Source: Arthrobacter sp. PGP41 (GTDB taxonomy: Bacteria; Actinomycetota; Actinomycetes; Actinomycetales; Micrococcaceae). Taken from it: a stretch of DNA of 64,000 nt. Below the pieces are notes generated by a model, which saw nothing but the letters and a program-made list of their open reading frames with translations, was not told the origin of the DNA and searched no databases. Every line of letters begins with the position of its first letter. The first letter of the stretch is position 1. This document shows positions 36,378 to 44,839 of this stretch, piece after piece. Where the stretch lies: contig NZ_CP026514.1 in assembly GCF_002953935.1 (NCBI RefSeq), positions 3,844,001-3,908,000 on the forward strand, given 5' to 3'. The translations under genes and the position numbers were made by a program.

Positions 36378-37586
36378 ATGCGGATCGTCATTGCCCCGGA
36401 CAAGTTTAAAGGATCCCTGTCCGCCCCCGAAGTGTGCAGCTACCTGGAAAAGGGGCTGCGGCGAGGGGCCGGCCCGGAACGCATCGGCAACCTCGATGTG
36501 GTCCGGATTCCGGTAGCCGACGGCGGTGAGGGCACCCTCGACGCCGCCGTCGGCTCCGGCTTCGCCCGCCGCAGCGCGGTGGTGGCCGGACCAACAGGGG
36601 AACCGGTCACGGCCGAGTTCGCGGTCCGGGGCAACGAGGCAGTCATCGAGATGGCGGCTGCCTCGGGCCTGGCCCTGCTCCCCGCCGGGGCGCTGGCTGG
36701 GGGGCGGCCAGGCTCGACGGCGGCACGCACCGCCACGAGCCTGGGCACCGGCCAGCTCATCACCGCTGCCTTGGACGCCGGCTGCAGCCGCATCATCCTT
36801 GGGGTGGGCGGCAGCGCCAGCACGGACGGCGGCGCCGGAGTCCTGCAGGGCCTCGGCGCCAGGTTCCTGGACAACGAGGCCAACGAACTTCCACCCGGCG
36901 GCGCCGCCCTCGCCCGCCTGGACCGGATCGATTTCAGCGGGTTCGACCCCCGGCTGAAGGACACGCGCTTTGTGCTGGCGTCCGACGTCGACAATCCCCT
37001 GCTGGGCGCCCAGGGCGCCGCGGCGATTTTCGGCCCGCAGAAGGGCGCCACGCAACAAGACGTCGGCATGCTCGACGCCGCCCTGGCCAGGTTTGTCGAA
37101 GTCCTGGCCAGGGAAATCGGATTCCGCGCTGTTAAGGCTGCCGAGGCTCCGGGAGCCGGGGCAGCCGGCGGCGCAGGCTACACCGCCATCGCCGTCCTCG
37201 CCGCAACGCGGCGGCCAGGGATCGACGTGGTCCTGGAGTTCACGGAACTGGAGCAGCGCCTGGCCGGCGCCGACCTGGTGATCACCGGCGAAGGCAGCCT
37301 GGATGAGCAGAGCCTGCTGGGCAAGACCCCCATGGGCGTTGCCAGGGCAGCGGCGGCGCAGGGTACTCCCGTCATTGCCGTCTGCGGCCGTACCACCCTT
37401 ACGGACGGCCAGGCCGCCGCCGCAGGATTCGTGGATGTCTACGCTTTGACGGCGCTCGAAACCGATGTAAACAGGTGCATAGCAGAGGCAGGGCCGTTGC
37501 TGGAGCAGCTGGGCACCCAGATCGGTGCGGGGCTGGCAACCAACGGGCCTGCCGCCGCAAGTACCAAGGAGGACCTCCGTGTCTGA
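36378..37586 (+). CDS. glxK: Glycerate kinase (GlxK/GarK type)
   Basis: 402 residues beginning [16 protein letters not shown], the family signature, with [20 protein letters not shown] and [16 protein letters not shown] further on. This family phosphorylates glycerate, giving 2-phosphoglycerate for glycolysis. Start ATG at 36378, two bases after gcl. The last 8 bases overlap the allantoinase gene, and the allantoinase ribosome site lies inside this frame. Confidence 0.93.
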   Translation: MRIVIAPDKFKGSLSAPEVCSYLEKGLRRGAGPERIGNLDVVRIPVADGGEGTLDAAVGSGFARRSAVVAGPTGEPVTAEFAVRGNEAVIEMAAASGLALLPAGALAGGRPGSTAARTATSLGTGQLITAALDAGCSRIILGVGGSASTDGGAGVLQGLGARFLDNEANELPPGGAALARLDRIDFSGFDPRLKDTRFVLASDVDNPLLGAQGAAAIFGPQKGATQQDVGMLDAALARFVEVLAREIGFRAVKAAEAPGAGAAGGAGYTAIAVLAATRRPGIDVVLEFTELEQRLAGADLVITGEGSLDEQSLLGKTPMGVARAAAAQGTPVIAVCGRTTLTDGQAAAAGFVDVYALTALETDVNRCIAEAGPLLEQLGTQIGAGLATNGPAAASTKEDLRV

Positions 37587-38922
37587 AGAACGTTTTGACC
37601 TCGTCATCCGGGGGCGGCGCATCCTGACCACCGCCGGCATCGCGCCGCGCGAGGTGGGCGTCCGCAACGGGAAGATCGTGGCCCTTGAGCCGCTGGGCAA
37701 CAGCCTGGCAGGCGCCGAAGTCATCGATCTTGCCGACGATGAGACGCTGCTCCCGGGCCTGGTGGACACCCACGTCCACGTCAATGAGCCCGGCCGCACC
37801 GAGTGGGAGGGCTTCGCCTCCGCCACCCGCGCCGCAGCAGCCGGCGGCGTCACCACCATCATCGACATGCCGCTGAACTCCGTTCCGCCCACCACGACGG
37901 TGGAGAACCTCAAGCTCAAGCGCGAGGTGGCCGAGGACCAGGCGTTCATCGACGTCGGGTTCTGGGGCGGCGCCATCCCCGGCAACAAGGCCGATCTCCG
38001 CCCCCTGCACGACGAGGGCGTATTCGGTTTCAAGTGCTTCCTCCTGCACTCGGGCGTGGACGAGTTCCCGCACCTGGACGCGGACGAGATGGAGGAGGAC
38101 ATGGCCGAGCTCAAGTCCTTCGACTCGCTCATGATCGTCCACGCCGAAGACTCGCACGCCATTGACCGCGCCCCGCACCCCGGCGGCGACCACTACTCCA
38201 CCTTCCTGGCCTCGCGGCCCCGCGGCGCCGAGAACAAGGCCATTGCCGAGGTCATCGAACGGGCCCGCTGGACCGGTGCGCGTGCGCACATCCTGCACCT
38301 GTCGTCGTCGGACGCGCTGCCCATGATCGCCAGTGCAAAGCGCGACGGCGTCAAGCTCACCGTGGAGACGTGCCCGCACTACCTCACGCTCATGGCGGAG
38401 GAGATCCCGGACGGTGCCACCGCCTACAAGTGCTGCCCGCCCATCCGCGAAGCCTCCAACCGGGAGCTGCTGTGGCAGGGCCTCCTGGACGGCACCATCG
38501 ACTGCATCGTCTCGGACCACTCCCCCTCCACGCTGGACCTGAAGGACCTGGAGAACGGCGACTTCGCCGTGGCCTGGGGCGGTGTCTCGTCGCTGCAGCT
38601 GGGCCTGTCCCTGATCTGGACCGAGGCGCGGCACCGCGGCATCCCGCTGGAACAGGTGGTGTCCTGGATGGCGGAGAAGCCAGCCGGCCTGGCCCGGCTG
38701 ACCAACAAGGGACAGCTGGCGCTGGGCTACGACGCCGACTTCGCCGTCTTTGCGCCCGACGAGGCGTTCGTGGTGGACGTGTCCAAGCTCAAGCACAAGA
38801 ACCCCATCACCCCGTACGACGGCAAGGCACTGTCCGGGGTGGTCCGCAGGACCTTCCTGCGCGGCGCCGTGGTGGACGGCCAGACCCCCACGGGCAAGCT
38901 GATCCGCCGCGGCGGAGTCTAA
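37579..38922 (+). CDS. allB: Allantoinase
   Basis: 447 residues of the cyclic amidohydrolase family. Metal ligands H65/H67 in [17 protein letters not shown], carboxylated lysine K152 in [11 protein letters not shown], further His in HAEDSHAI and [12 protein letters not shown], and Asp in VSDHSPS. Opens allantoin to allantoate. GTG start at 37579 behind AAGGAGG. Its place at the end of the glyoxylate operon matches the known flow allantoin to glyoxylate to glycerate. Confidence 0.94.
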   Translation: MSEERFDLVIRGRRILTTAGIAPREVGVRNGKIVALEPLGNSLAGAEVIDLADDETLLPGLVDTHVHVNEPGRTEWEGFASATRAAAAGGVTTIIDMPLNSVPPTTTVENLKLKREVAEDQAFIDVGFWGGAIPGNKADLRPLHDEGVFGFKCFLLHSGVDEFPHLDADEMEEDMAELKSFDSLMIVHAEDSHAIDRAPHPGGDHYSTFLASRPRGAENKAIAEVIERARWTGARAHILHLSSSDALPMIASAKRDGVKLTVETCPHYLTLMAEEIPDGATAYKCCPPIREASNRELLWQGLLDGTIDCIVSDHSPSTLDLKDLENGDFAVAWGGVSSLQLGLSLIWTEARHRGIPLEQVVSWMAEKPAGLARLTNKGQLALGYDADFAVFAPDEAFVVDVSKLKHKNPITPYDGKALSGVVRRTFLRGAVVDGQTPTGKLIRRGGV

Positions 38923-38931
38923 GGACGCGCC

Positions 38932-39609
38932 ATGGCAGTGGAAGCACACCAGCCAAGGGCGGGGGCGCGGCACGGGTTTCCGGTGAAAGGGGCGGCAGCA
39001 CACGGCGCGGCTGCACGTGGCCTGGCCCTGTGGGTAGTCCCCGCGGAAGGCACCAGCCCCGACCTCCTGGCCCGGGCCGCCCAGCTGGTCCTTGCACGGG
39101 CCCTCCAGACTGCTCCGGAGGCGGAAGTCCACTGGCCTGCCGCCGGAGCACCCACGTCAGGGTCCTCCGCTGATACGGGGGGAGCCGCAGGCGACTCCCC
39201 TCCGGCTCCCCCCGCGGCGGAGGCAGCCAACCCGGCACTTTCAAAGGACGACGGCGGCACGCGCCTGCCGCCGTCGGCCGGCCCTGTCAGCCGGGTGGCC
39301 GTGGACCTGGCGGCGGACATCGTCCTGCTGGACGGCAGCCCGGTGCCGCTGACCGGCGTCGAGTCCAAGGTGCTCAGGTACCTGGTGACCCACCTGTCCC
39401 GGCCCGTGGACAGGGAGGAACTGCAGGAGTTCCTGGAGTCGCTGCAGTTCCCCGGCGCGTCAGCCCGCGCCATCGATGTGTATGTGGGCCGGATACGCGG
39501 GAAACTCGGGAATGCGCGCCATGCCGTGGCCACCGTCCGGGGCGGCGGATACCAGTTTGTGCCCGGTCCCTGCGCCACCGTTCGCGGCCCGGCGGAATAC
39601 TGCATATGA
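38932..39609 (+). CDS. Winged-helix (OmpR/PhoB C-terminal type) protein without receiver domain
   Basis: 225 residues. The last about 100 form a trans_reg_C winged helix: a short strand VAVDLAADIVLLDG, GVESKVLRYLVTHL, SARAIDVYVGRIRGKLG and the wing VRGGGYQFV. The first 120 residues are Ala/Gly/Pro-rich with no aspartate-pocket receiver. A transcription regulator of the operon it closes is likely but unproven. ATG at 38932, 9 bases after allB. Confidence 0.75.
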   Translation: MAVEAHQPRAGARHGFPVKGAAAHGAAARGLALWVVPAEGTSPDLLARAAQLVLARALQTAPEAEVHWPAAGAPTSGSSADTGGAAGDSPPAPPAAEAANPALSKDDGGTRLPPSAGPVSRVAVDLAADIVLLDGSPVPLTGVESKVLRYLVTHLSRPVDREELQEFLESLQFPGASARAIDVYVGRIRGKLGNARHAVATVRGGGYQFVPGPCATVRGPAEYCI

Positions 39610-39690
39610 CGCCGGAGTTGTACCACTCAGCGGAAACCCGCTTCACTTGATGTTTTGCCATTACCTGACAAAGACTTCCAAAGGAATGCC

Positions 39691-40170
39691 ATGAGCCAGA
39701 CTTTGACCACCAAGCTTCAGCCCGGAACCCAGGCCCCGGATTTCACCCTTCAGGACGCCCAGGGCCGCCAGACTGCCTTGGCCGACTACCGTGGCAAGAA
39801 CGTCATTGTGTACTTCTACCCCAAGGCCGCCACCCCCGGCTGCACCACCGAGGCCTGCGATTTCCGTGACAGCCTGGCCTCACTGCAGGGCAAGGGCTAC
39901 GAGGTCATCGGCATCTCTCCTGACGCCCCGGAGGCCTTGGCCGGCTTCACGGGCGACTTCTCCCTGACCTTCCCGCTGCTCTCCGACCCCGACCACGCCG
40001 TCGCCCTCGCCTACGGCGCCTGGGGTGAAAAGCTCGTCAACGGCGAAATCGTCGAGGGCATCGTCCGTTCCACCGTAGTGGTGGACCCCGAAGGCAATGT
40101 CACGCTTGCCCAGTACCAGGTGAAGGCCGACGGCCACGTCGCGGCCCTGAAGGAAGCCCTGGGGATCTAA
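39691..40170 (+). CDS. bcp: Thioredoxin-dependent thiol peroxidase (Bcp/PrxQ)
   Basis: 159 residues. APDFTLQDAQGRQTALADYRG, then FYPKAATPGCTTEACDFRD with the peroxidatic Cys51 and the resolving Cys56 five residues later, as in E. coli Bcp. Detoxifies hydroperoxides in the cytosol. ATG at 39691 with AAAGGAA. Followed by short repeats and a terminator. Confidence 0.93.
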   Translation: MSQTLTTKLQPGTQAPDFTLQDAQGRQTALADYRGKNVIVYFYPKAATPGCTTEACDFRDSLASLQGKGYEVIGISPDAPEALAGFTGDFSLTFPLLSDPDHAVALAYGAWGEKLVNGEIVEGIVRSTVVVDPEGNVTLAQYQVKADGHVAALKEALGI

Positions 40171-40247
40171 CGCTCTCGCAGTTAACGCGGCTTTCCCTCC
40201 AACGCTCTCGCAGTTAACGCGGCTTTCCCCCGGACGCTCTCGCAGTT
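40169..40247. repeat. Short tandem repeats after bcp
   Basis: Two exact 29-bp copies starting AACGCTCTCGCAGTTAACG at 40169 and 40201 (period 32), and a third partial copy of ACGCTCTCGCAGTT at 40234. The third forms the left arm of the hairpin that follows. They begin on the bcp stop codon. Confidence 0.85.
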
Positions 40248-40262
40248 CATTAACTGCGGGAG
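40234..40262. terminator. Hairpin between bcp and MFS genes
   Basis: GCTCTCGCAGTT pairs with AACTGCGGGAGC (one G-U) around a CAT loop; located between convergent genes. Confidence 0.65.
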
Positions 40263-40271
40263 CGCAAGGCC

Positions 40272-41768
40272 TCAAAAGCCTTTGGCCGGCGCTGTCGCCT
40301 CGGCCGCTGCCGCCTGGGCATAGGACGCAGAGATCCGTCGATAGACGGGCGTCAGGAAGGCCAGTAGCGCGGCCACAACCATGATGCTCCCCGCAACCAG
40401 GAACACCAGGGCGATCCCGCGGGAGGTGCCTTCGCCCAGGAGCGGGGCCAGCTGGGCGGCGCCGTCGGCGGACCGAGCGTAGGGGATGATCCAGAACTGG
40501 GCGATCGGCGCAATGAGGAATGCCGTAACCGGCGAAGCAGCGGACTCGAACGCCATGGCAAACCCGAACACCCGGCCCTGCCGCTGCAAAGGCACTACCT
40601 GCTGGATGACCGTCTGTTCGGCCGCTTCCACAAAAGGCACCAGGACCAGGTACCCCCAGATGCCGGCGATGTAGAGCCAGGCCCACTCCCGCAGCGTAAA
40701 CACCCCGCCGAGGACGCCCATCAGGACCACGGCGGCGAGGAGGGTGCGCAGCGGATTGGCCCCGAGCCCGAACTTTCCGATCAATGCCCCGCCCACCAGG
40801 ATCCCGGTGAAGCCGACAGCGGAGAAGATCCCCCACAGTTCAACGGGGAACATCTCCAGGCCATACGGGTCCATCAACGCCATGTAGACCCCGCCGATGA
40901 AATTGTTGAACGTGGAGAAGAGGATCAGCGCGAACAGCCCCGAAATGGCCAGCACTGCGGCGAGGGAGCCGCGCAGGTCGAACCCGCCGTGCGCATCCGT
41001 TGCGGCGGCACGCACCTCTTCAGGCATGCGCAGGGTGAGCAGGTGCGCGAACGCCAGCGCGGTCAGCACCAGGGCAGCACCGATGGTCCAGCCCATGCCC
41101 AGCAGTCCCACCGAGAGCCCGGAAAGCACCGAGGTGACAATGAACATCAGTCCCTGCACCATGCCCACCAGCCCGTTGGCGTTTGCCCGCCGGTCCGGCT
41201 CGATGAGGATGGTGACGGTGGTGGAGAGGGCGATGTTCCGCATGTTTTCCACCACGGCGCCAATCAGGATGACCATGACGAAAACCCAGAACCACGGCCG
41301 GGCCAGGTCCAGCAGCGACGACGTGGGGGTCAGCAGGAACATGACCCCGGACAGCACGAACATCACCAGGGTGAAGGCAGCTGCGAAGCGCATCACGGCC
41401 AGTTTGCGGTAGCGGTCCACGAAGGTGCCGAAGCTGATGCTGGACAGTGCGATCAGCAGCATGTAGGCACCGCCCACCACGCCGGTTGCTATGACGTTGC
41501 GCGTTTCCAGGTACACCCAGAAAGTCAGCGCAAACCAGAGGTAGCTGGTGGTGACGTTGGCGAGGGCGGTGTTCACCAGGATCCCGGTGAAAGTGCGGGA
41601 GCGCTGGGCCGGAGTGCGCAGGGAAGTGTCGACGGCGTCCGGATCAGTAAGGTGCGGAGCCTCCCCTACCTCCACCGGGACGGACGTGTCCGCCATGTCC
41701 CTGCTGGGTCTTTTCCCGCCGTCGTCTGCTGAAGCGGCGCGCGGCCGGACCGGTTCCTGCTCGGTCAT
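40272..41768 (-). CDS. MFS efflux-type transporter
   Basis: 498 residues: about 55 hydrophilic N-terminal residues and twelve membrane segments. The first loop has ISFGTFVDRYRKLAVMR, the second half GALIGKFGLGANPLRTL and QQVVPLQRQGRVFGFAMAFESAASP, resembling the MFS_3 group of drug/siderophore exporters. Substrate unknown. ATG at 41768. Confidence 0.85.
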   Translation of the reverse strand: MTEQEPVRPRAASADDGGKRPSRDMADTSVPVEVGEAPHLTDPDAVDTSLRTPAQRSRTFTGILVNTALANVTTSYLWFALTFWVYLETRNVIATGVVGGAYMLLIALSSISFGTFVDRYRKLAVMRFAAAFTLVMFVLSGVMFLLTPTSSLLDLARPWFWVFVMVILIGAVVENMRNIALSTTVTILIEPDRRANANGLVGMVQGLMFIVTSVLSGLSVGLLGMGWTIGAALVLTALAFAHLLTLRMPEEVRAAATDAHGGFDLRGSLAAVLAISGLFALILFSTFNNFIGGVYMALMDPYGLEMFPVELWGIFSAVGFTGILVGGALIGKFGLGANPLRTLLAAVVLMGVLGGVFTLREWAWLYIAGIWGYLVLVPFVEAAEQTVIQQVVPLQRQGRVFGFAMAFESAASPVTAFLIAPIAQFWIIPYARSADGAAQLAPLLGEGTSRGIALVFLVAGSIMVVAALLAFLTPVYRRISASYAQAAAAEATAPAKGF

Positions 41769-41815
41769 GCGTCCCAGTGTAGTGACATCCCACACTCACG
41801 GACACGGCCAGCGAG

Positions 41816-42031
41816 TCAGCGCTTGTCGCGGTCGTTGAATTCAACGTCCAGTTCGTAGTGGCGGAATTCCGTTTCACGGTCCGATTCGCCGTCTATCACC
41901 ATTTCGTGGTCGAGCTGGCGCTGGATGCGGCTGTCCAGGACCTGCAATTCGTTATCCGATACCTTTTGGAGGTCCTCGGGGAACTGGTCGTCCGGAGTGA
42001 GATGCAGATTATCGTTCATTGTGCCCGCCAT
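41816..42031 (-). CDS. Small acidic hypothetical protein (71 aa)
   Basis: From the ATG at 42031 (weak AGAAG site) or 42019, a very charged protein of 71 or 67 residues, dominated by Asp, Glu and Arg (for example HEMVIDGESDRETEFRHYE). Predicted helical and soluble. Divergent from the GNAT gene. Not recognised. Confidence 0.55.
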   Translation of the reverse strand: MAGTMNDNLHLTPDDQFPEDLQKVSDNELQVLDSRIQRQLDHEMVIDGESDRETEFRHYELDVEFNDRDKR

Positions 42032-42165
42032 GTCTTCTGCCGTTGCCTGGCTGCCCAGTCTAACGCTGCCCGGTCCGAGTGTCCCCCTTCTGTGGCACGG
42101 CAATGCCCTACGGAGGCCTCGAGAGTGCTGTTGCCGGAGCCCCTGCCCGGTGACAGGATTGCCGC

Positions 42166-42744
42166 ATGGCCATCCAGGTCCGGCCCGCAACACAGTTCGA
42201 GGACGTCAAAACCATAGTTGGGCCCAAGCGGCCGGACGCCAACGTGTGCTGGTGCCTGAGCTACCGCATCCCGTCCAAACTGAACCAGGCGCTGCGCGGG
42301 ACCGAGCGCGGAGAGCTGGTCAGGCAGTTGGTCGCGGAGGATCCACCGGCGGGGGTTTTGGCGTACGACGGCGGCGAGCCAGTTGGGTGGGCAGCGGTCC
42401 ACCCCCGCGCGGATACCAGTTTCGCCCGCAACCGGAAGATCCCCCATGTGGACGATGCGGATGTGTGGTCGGTCTGGTGCATCAGGGTGCGGCCTGGATA
42501 CCGCGGCAGGGGCATTTCGCACCATTTGCTGGCAGGGGCCGTGGACCTGGCCCGGAGTTATGGCGCCCCGGCCATCGAGGGGTATCCGGTGGACAACAGC
42601 GGCAGGAAAGTGGACCTCACCATGGCCTATGTGGGCACGCGGAAACTGTTTGAGGACGCGGGTTTCACCAAGGCCGCGGACACGGAGTCAGTCCTTAATG
42701 GCTTCCCTCGGGTGCTGATGCGCCTGGAGTTGCGGCCGAGCTAA
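42166..42744 (+). CDS. GNAT family N-acetyltransferase
   Basis: 192 residues. The acetyl-CoA loop is VWCIRVRPGYRGRGISHHLLAGA; VGTRKLFEDAGFTKAAD follows as in GNAT folds. CWCLSYRIP near residue 30 is typical of a subgroup of unknown substrate. ATG at 42166. Confidence 0.88.
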   Translation: MAIQVRPATQFEDVKTIVGPKRPDANVCWCLSYRIPSKLNQALRGTERGELVRQLVAEDPPAGVLAYDGGEPVGWAAVHPRADTSFARNRKIPHVDDADVWSVWCIRVRPGYRGRGISHHLLAGAVDLARSYGAPAIEGYPVDNSGRKVDLTMAYVGTRKLFEDAGFTKAADTESVLNGFPRVLMRLELRPS

Positions 42745-42759
42745 GGGCGCCCCGGCGCG

Positions 42760-42879
42760 TCAGGGCTTTTTCCACCAGCTCCCGGGCCAGCCCTCGTCAA
42801 TTGCCCACAGCGCCAGCAGCAGCGCATCGGCTGTCATGAGCCCAGCAATAAGGTACGCCCACCCTGTAAACCAACTCAT
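42760..42879 (-). CDS. 39-residue single-span membrane protein
   Basis: ATG at 42879 preceded by CAGGAGATTGCT, a very good ribosome site. The peptide has one hydrophobic helix (about residues 4-26) and a Trp- and Lys-rich end (PGSWWKKP). Too short for normal gene finding. It converges on the GNAT gene. Function unknown. Confidence 0.6.
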   Translation of the reverse strand: MSWFTGWAYLIAGLMTADALLLALWAIDEGWPGSWWKKP

Positions 42880-42935
42880 AGCAATCTCCTGACCCGGTAA
42901 ACCCCCAGCCACTCGATTGCTCATAAGTGTGGCAC

Positions 42936-43262
42936 TTAAAGCGCCAGTACGGAACGGCCCCCGGCCGCAGTCCTGAAAAGCGTCTCCAGCCTGTGGTGCG
43001 CTTCGGTTTCCAACTTGAGCCGGCGGGTCAGCTGCTCCACCTGCTGGGACATCTCGGCGCCTAGCGGAAGCCTGTCCCCCGGCCAACTCCAGACCTCCCT
43101 CGATTCCGCCAGGGCTTCGGCCAACGCACTGGCTGCTGCCCGGACCTTCCGCCTGTGAAAGTAGACGCGCATCAAAGCGCGGCTCTTCTCCAGGCCCTTG
43201 TCCAGGGCCGCGGCGGCAGCCGAACCGACCGCCGTATGGTCTGTGATCTTGACTTGTCCCAT
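42936..43262 (-). CDS. Helical hypothetical protein (108 aa)
   Basis: 108 residues from the ATG at 43262 with a GGAGAAGG site. Mostly alpha-helical with many Ala, Arg, Glu and Leu; the second half (EMSQQVEQLTRRLKLETEAH) may be a coiled coil. Not recognised. Divergent from uraD. Confidence 0.6.
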   Translation of the reverse strand: MGQVKITDHTAVGSAAAAALDKGLEKSRALMRVYFHRRKVRAAASALAEALAESREVWSWPGDRLPLGAEMSQQVEQLTRRLKLETEAHHRLETLFRTAAGGRSVLAL

Positions 43263-43430
43263 GGGCTGCACCTTCTCCGAGCCGTTCAACCTCCCCGGCG
43301 GGTCGTCTTTGACCCTTGTCCGATGGAAGCTGCTGCCTGTCTTCGAGTGTCCCGCCCGCACCTCAATGTCCGGGCAAGCCGGTCCAAGGATTTCCGCAAG
43401 ATCGGGCAACACCGTTTCTGTTGTAACCTC

Positions 43431-43459
43431 TTGACACCACAGCGCGGCTGCTCTTGAAT
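43431..43459 (+). promoter_or_regulatory. Candidate sigma-70 promoter of uraD
   Basis: TTGACA at 43431-43436 and TTGAAT at 43454-43459 with a 17-bp spacer, pointing to uraD. The region is markedly more AT-rich than its flanks. Confidence 0.55.
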
Positions 43460-43481
43460 ATTACGTATGCTGAAATAACAG

Positions 43482-43496
43482 TTCCATGATGTGGAA
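43482..43496. promoter_or_regulatory. TTCC-N7-GGAA operator candidate before uraD
   Basis: TTCCATGATGTGGAA; outer five bases on each side are fully symmetric (TTCCA/TGGAA). It begins 23 bases after the proposed -10, a usual repressor position, and matches the element before hyi. Confidence 0.55.
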
Positions 43497-43590
43497 GCCG
43501 CGCGACAGCCAGTTGCCGGCGCCGGAAAGTCCGGCCTCCGCATAGCCGTCACCATGGATGCCAGCAGATCGCCACCTAGGAACAGCCAGC

Positions 43591-44088
43591 ATGAAGCTTG
43601 CCGAATTCAACAGCGCGGACCCTGCCCGGGCCGCAGAAACACTGAGGCCCTGCATCGACGTCACGCGATGGGTGGATGCCGTCACGGCGGGCCGCCCGTT
43701 CACCACCAAGGCTTCCCTGCTCACCTACGCATCGCAGTCAGCCAGCCCCTTTACCCCTGCCGAGGTGGAGTCCGCCATGGCGCACCATCCGCGCATTGGG
43801 GAACGTCCGACGGCGGCCACCACCGAGGCGTCCATGTCCCGTTCCGAGCAGGCCGGGGTGGATCCTGCAGACACGGCCCTCACGGAAGCCCTGGCCCGAG
43901 GCAACAGGGATTACGAGGAGAAGTTCGGAAGGGTCTTCCTGATCCGCGCCGCCGGCCGCACCGCCCCGGAAATCCTGCAGGCCCTGAATGAACGGCTCGC
44001 AAACTCCCCGGCCGAAGAAGACACGATCGTGGCCCAGCAGCTGCGCGAAATTGCCGTGCTCCGGCTTGAAGGACTGATCACCGAATGA
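43591..44088 (+). CDS. uraD: OHCU decarboxylase (2-oxo-4-hydroxy-4-carboxy-5-ureidoimidazoline decarboxylase)
   Basis: 165 residues. The signature HHPRIGE (65-71) carries the catalytic histidine, with EQAGVD and NRDYEEKFGRVFLIRAAGR downstream. Third step of uric acid breakdown, giving S-allantoin. ATG at 43591 after TAGGAAC. The stop overlaps the next start (ATGA). Confidence 0.94.
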   Translation: MKLAEFNSADPARAAETLRPCIDVTRWVDAVTAGRPFTTKASLLTYASQSASPFTPAEVESAMAHHPRIGERPTAATTEASMSRSEQAGVDPADTALTEALARGNRDYEEKFGRVFLIRAAGRTAPEILQALNERLANSPAEEDTIVAQQLREIAVLRLEGLITE

Positions 44089-44423
44089 GCGTCTCCCACG
44101 TCACTACGCACATCCTGGACACCGGTGCCGGACGCCCGGCCGCGGGAGTCGCCGTCGTCCTCTACCGGAACGACGGCGGCACTTGGCGCCACGTGGCAGA
44201 TTCCACCACCGACGCCGACGGCCGCGCCAAGGACCTCGGTCCGGAGCGGCTGGAGGCCGGGCACTACAAGCTGAACTTCGCCACCGGGGACTACTACGCA
44301 GGCCTGCAGACAGCCACGTTCTTCCCGGAAGTGGACCTGGTGTTCGAGGTGACCGGCCCGGAGCACTACCACGTCCCCCTCCTCCTGAGCCCGTTCGCCT
44401 ACTCCACCTACCGCGGCAGCTGA
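44085..44423 (+). CDS. uraH: 5-hydroxyisourate hydrolase (transthyretin-like)
   Basis: 112 residues: N-terminal HVTTHILDTGAGRPAAGV and the C-terminal YSTYRGS signature, plus EVTGPEHYHVPLLLSPFAY. Hydrolyses 5-hydroxyisourate to OHCU, the UraD substrate. Coupled to uraD by a 4-base overlap. The uricase gene that often follows is not here. Confidence 0.95.
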   Translation: MSVSHVTTHILDTGAGRPAAGVAVVLYRNDGGTWRHVADSTTDADGRAKDLGPERLEAGHYKLNFATGDYYAGLQTATFFPEVDLVFEVTGPEHYHVPLLLSPFAYSTYRGS

Positions 44424-44449
44424 AGCTTCGAAAAATGTAGGCTTGATGC

Positions 44450-44764
44450 ATGCCTTCTGAACAACCCCCTGCCGAGCAGCGCGAAGTTACCGTCCGCCGC
44501 GCGCCCAAGTATGTGCCCTTCCTCATCCTCGGCGCACTGGCGGGCATCGCGGCTGCAGCGGTGGTGGCGTATGCCGTTCCGGCGAACCCCAGCTTCGACG
44601 CCGGCGCTGTCTTTGGGTTCTTCATGGTGCTGTTCGCGGGCGGCGGCGCCATCCTTGGGGCCGTGCTGGCGCTGATCCTGGACCGCCGCAGTGTCAGGCG
44701 GCAGCAGCGGGCCGTGGTGGAAGCCGTGCCGGACTCCGAGCCGGACACGGATCCCCAGCCGTAG
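44450..44764 (+). CDS. Small two-span membrane protein upstream of purF
   Basis: 104 residues: a charged N-terminus, two membrane helices (about 22-43 and 51-77) and an Arg/Gln then Asp/Pro-rich tail. Not assigned a function; it resembles the uncharacterised membrane proteins that commonly precede purF in this group. ATG at 44450. Confidence 0.75.
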   Translation: MPSEQPPAEQREVTVRRAPKYVPFLILGALAGIAAAAVVAYAVPANPSFDAGAVFGFFMVLFAGGGAILGAVLALILDRRSVRRQQRAVVEAVPDSEPDTDPQP

Positions 44765-44839
44765 CCCCGGTTACAGCGCGCCCCGGTCACAAACGGGCGC
44801 CCGGAAAAGTCCTACCGCATGTCGTGAGATAATCGACCA

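Larger units (their letters stand above)
43263..43590. other. Divergent region upstream of uraD
   Basis: 328 bases. No gene is supported. The right part holds a -35/-10 pair and a TTCC-N7-GGAA palindrome listed separately. Confidence 0.6.
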
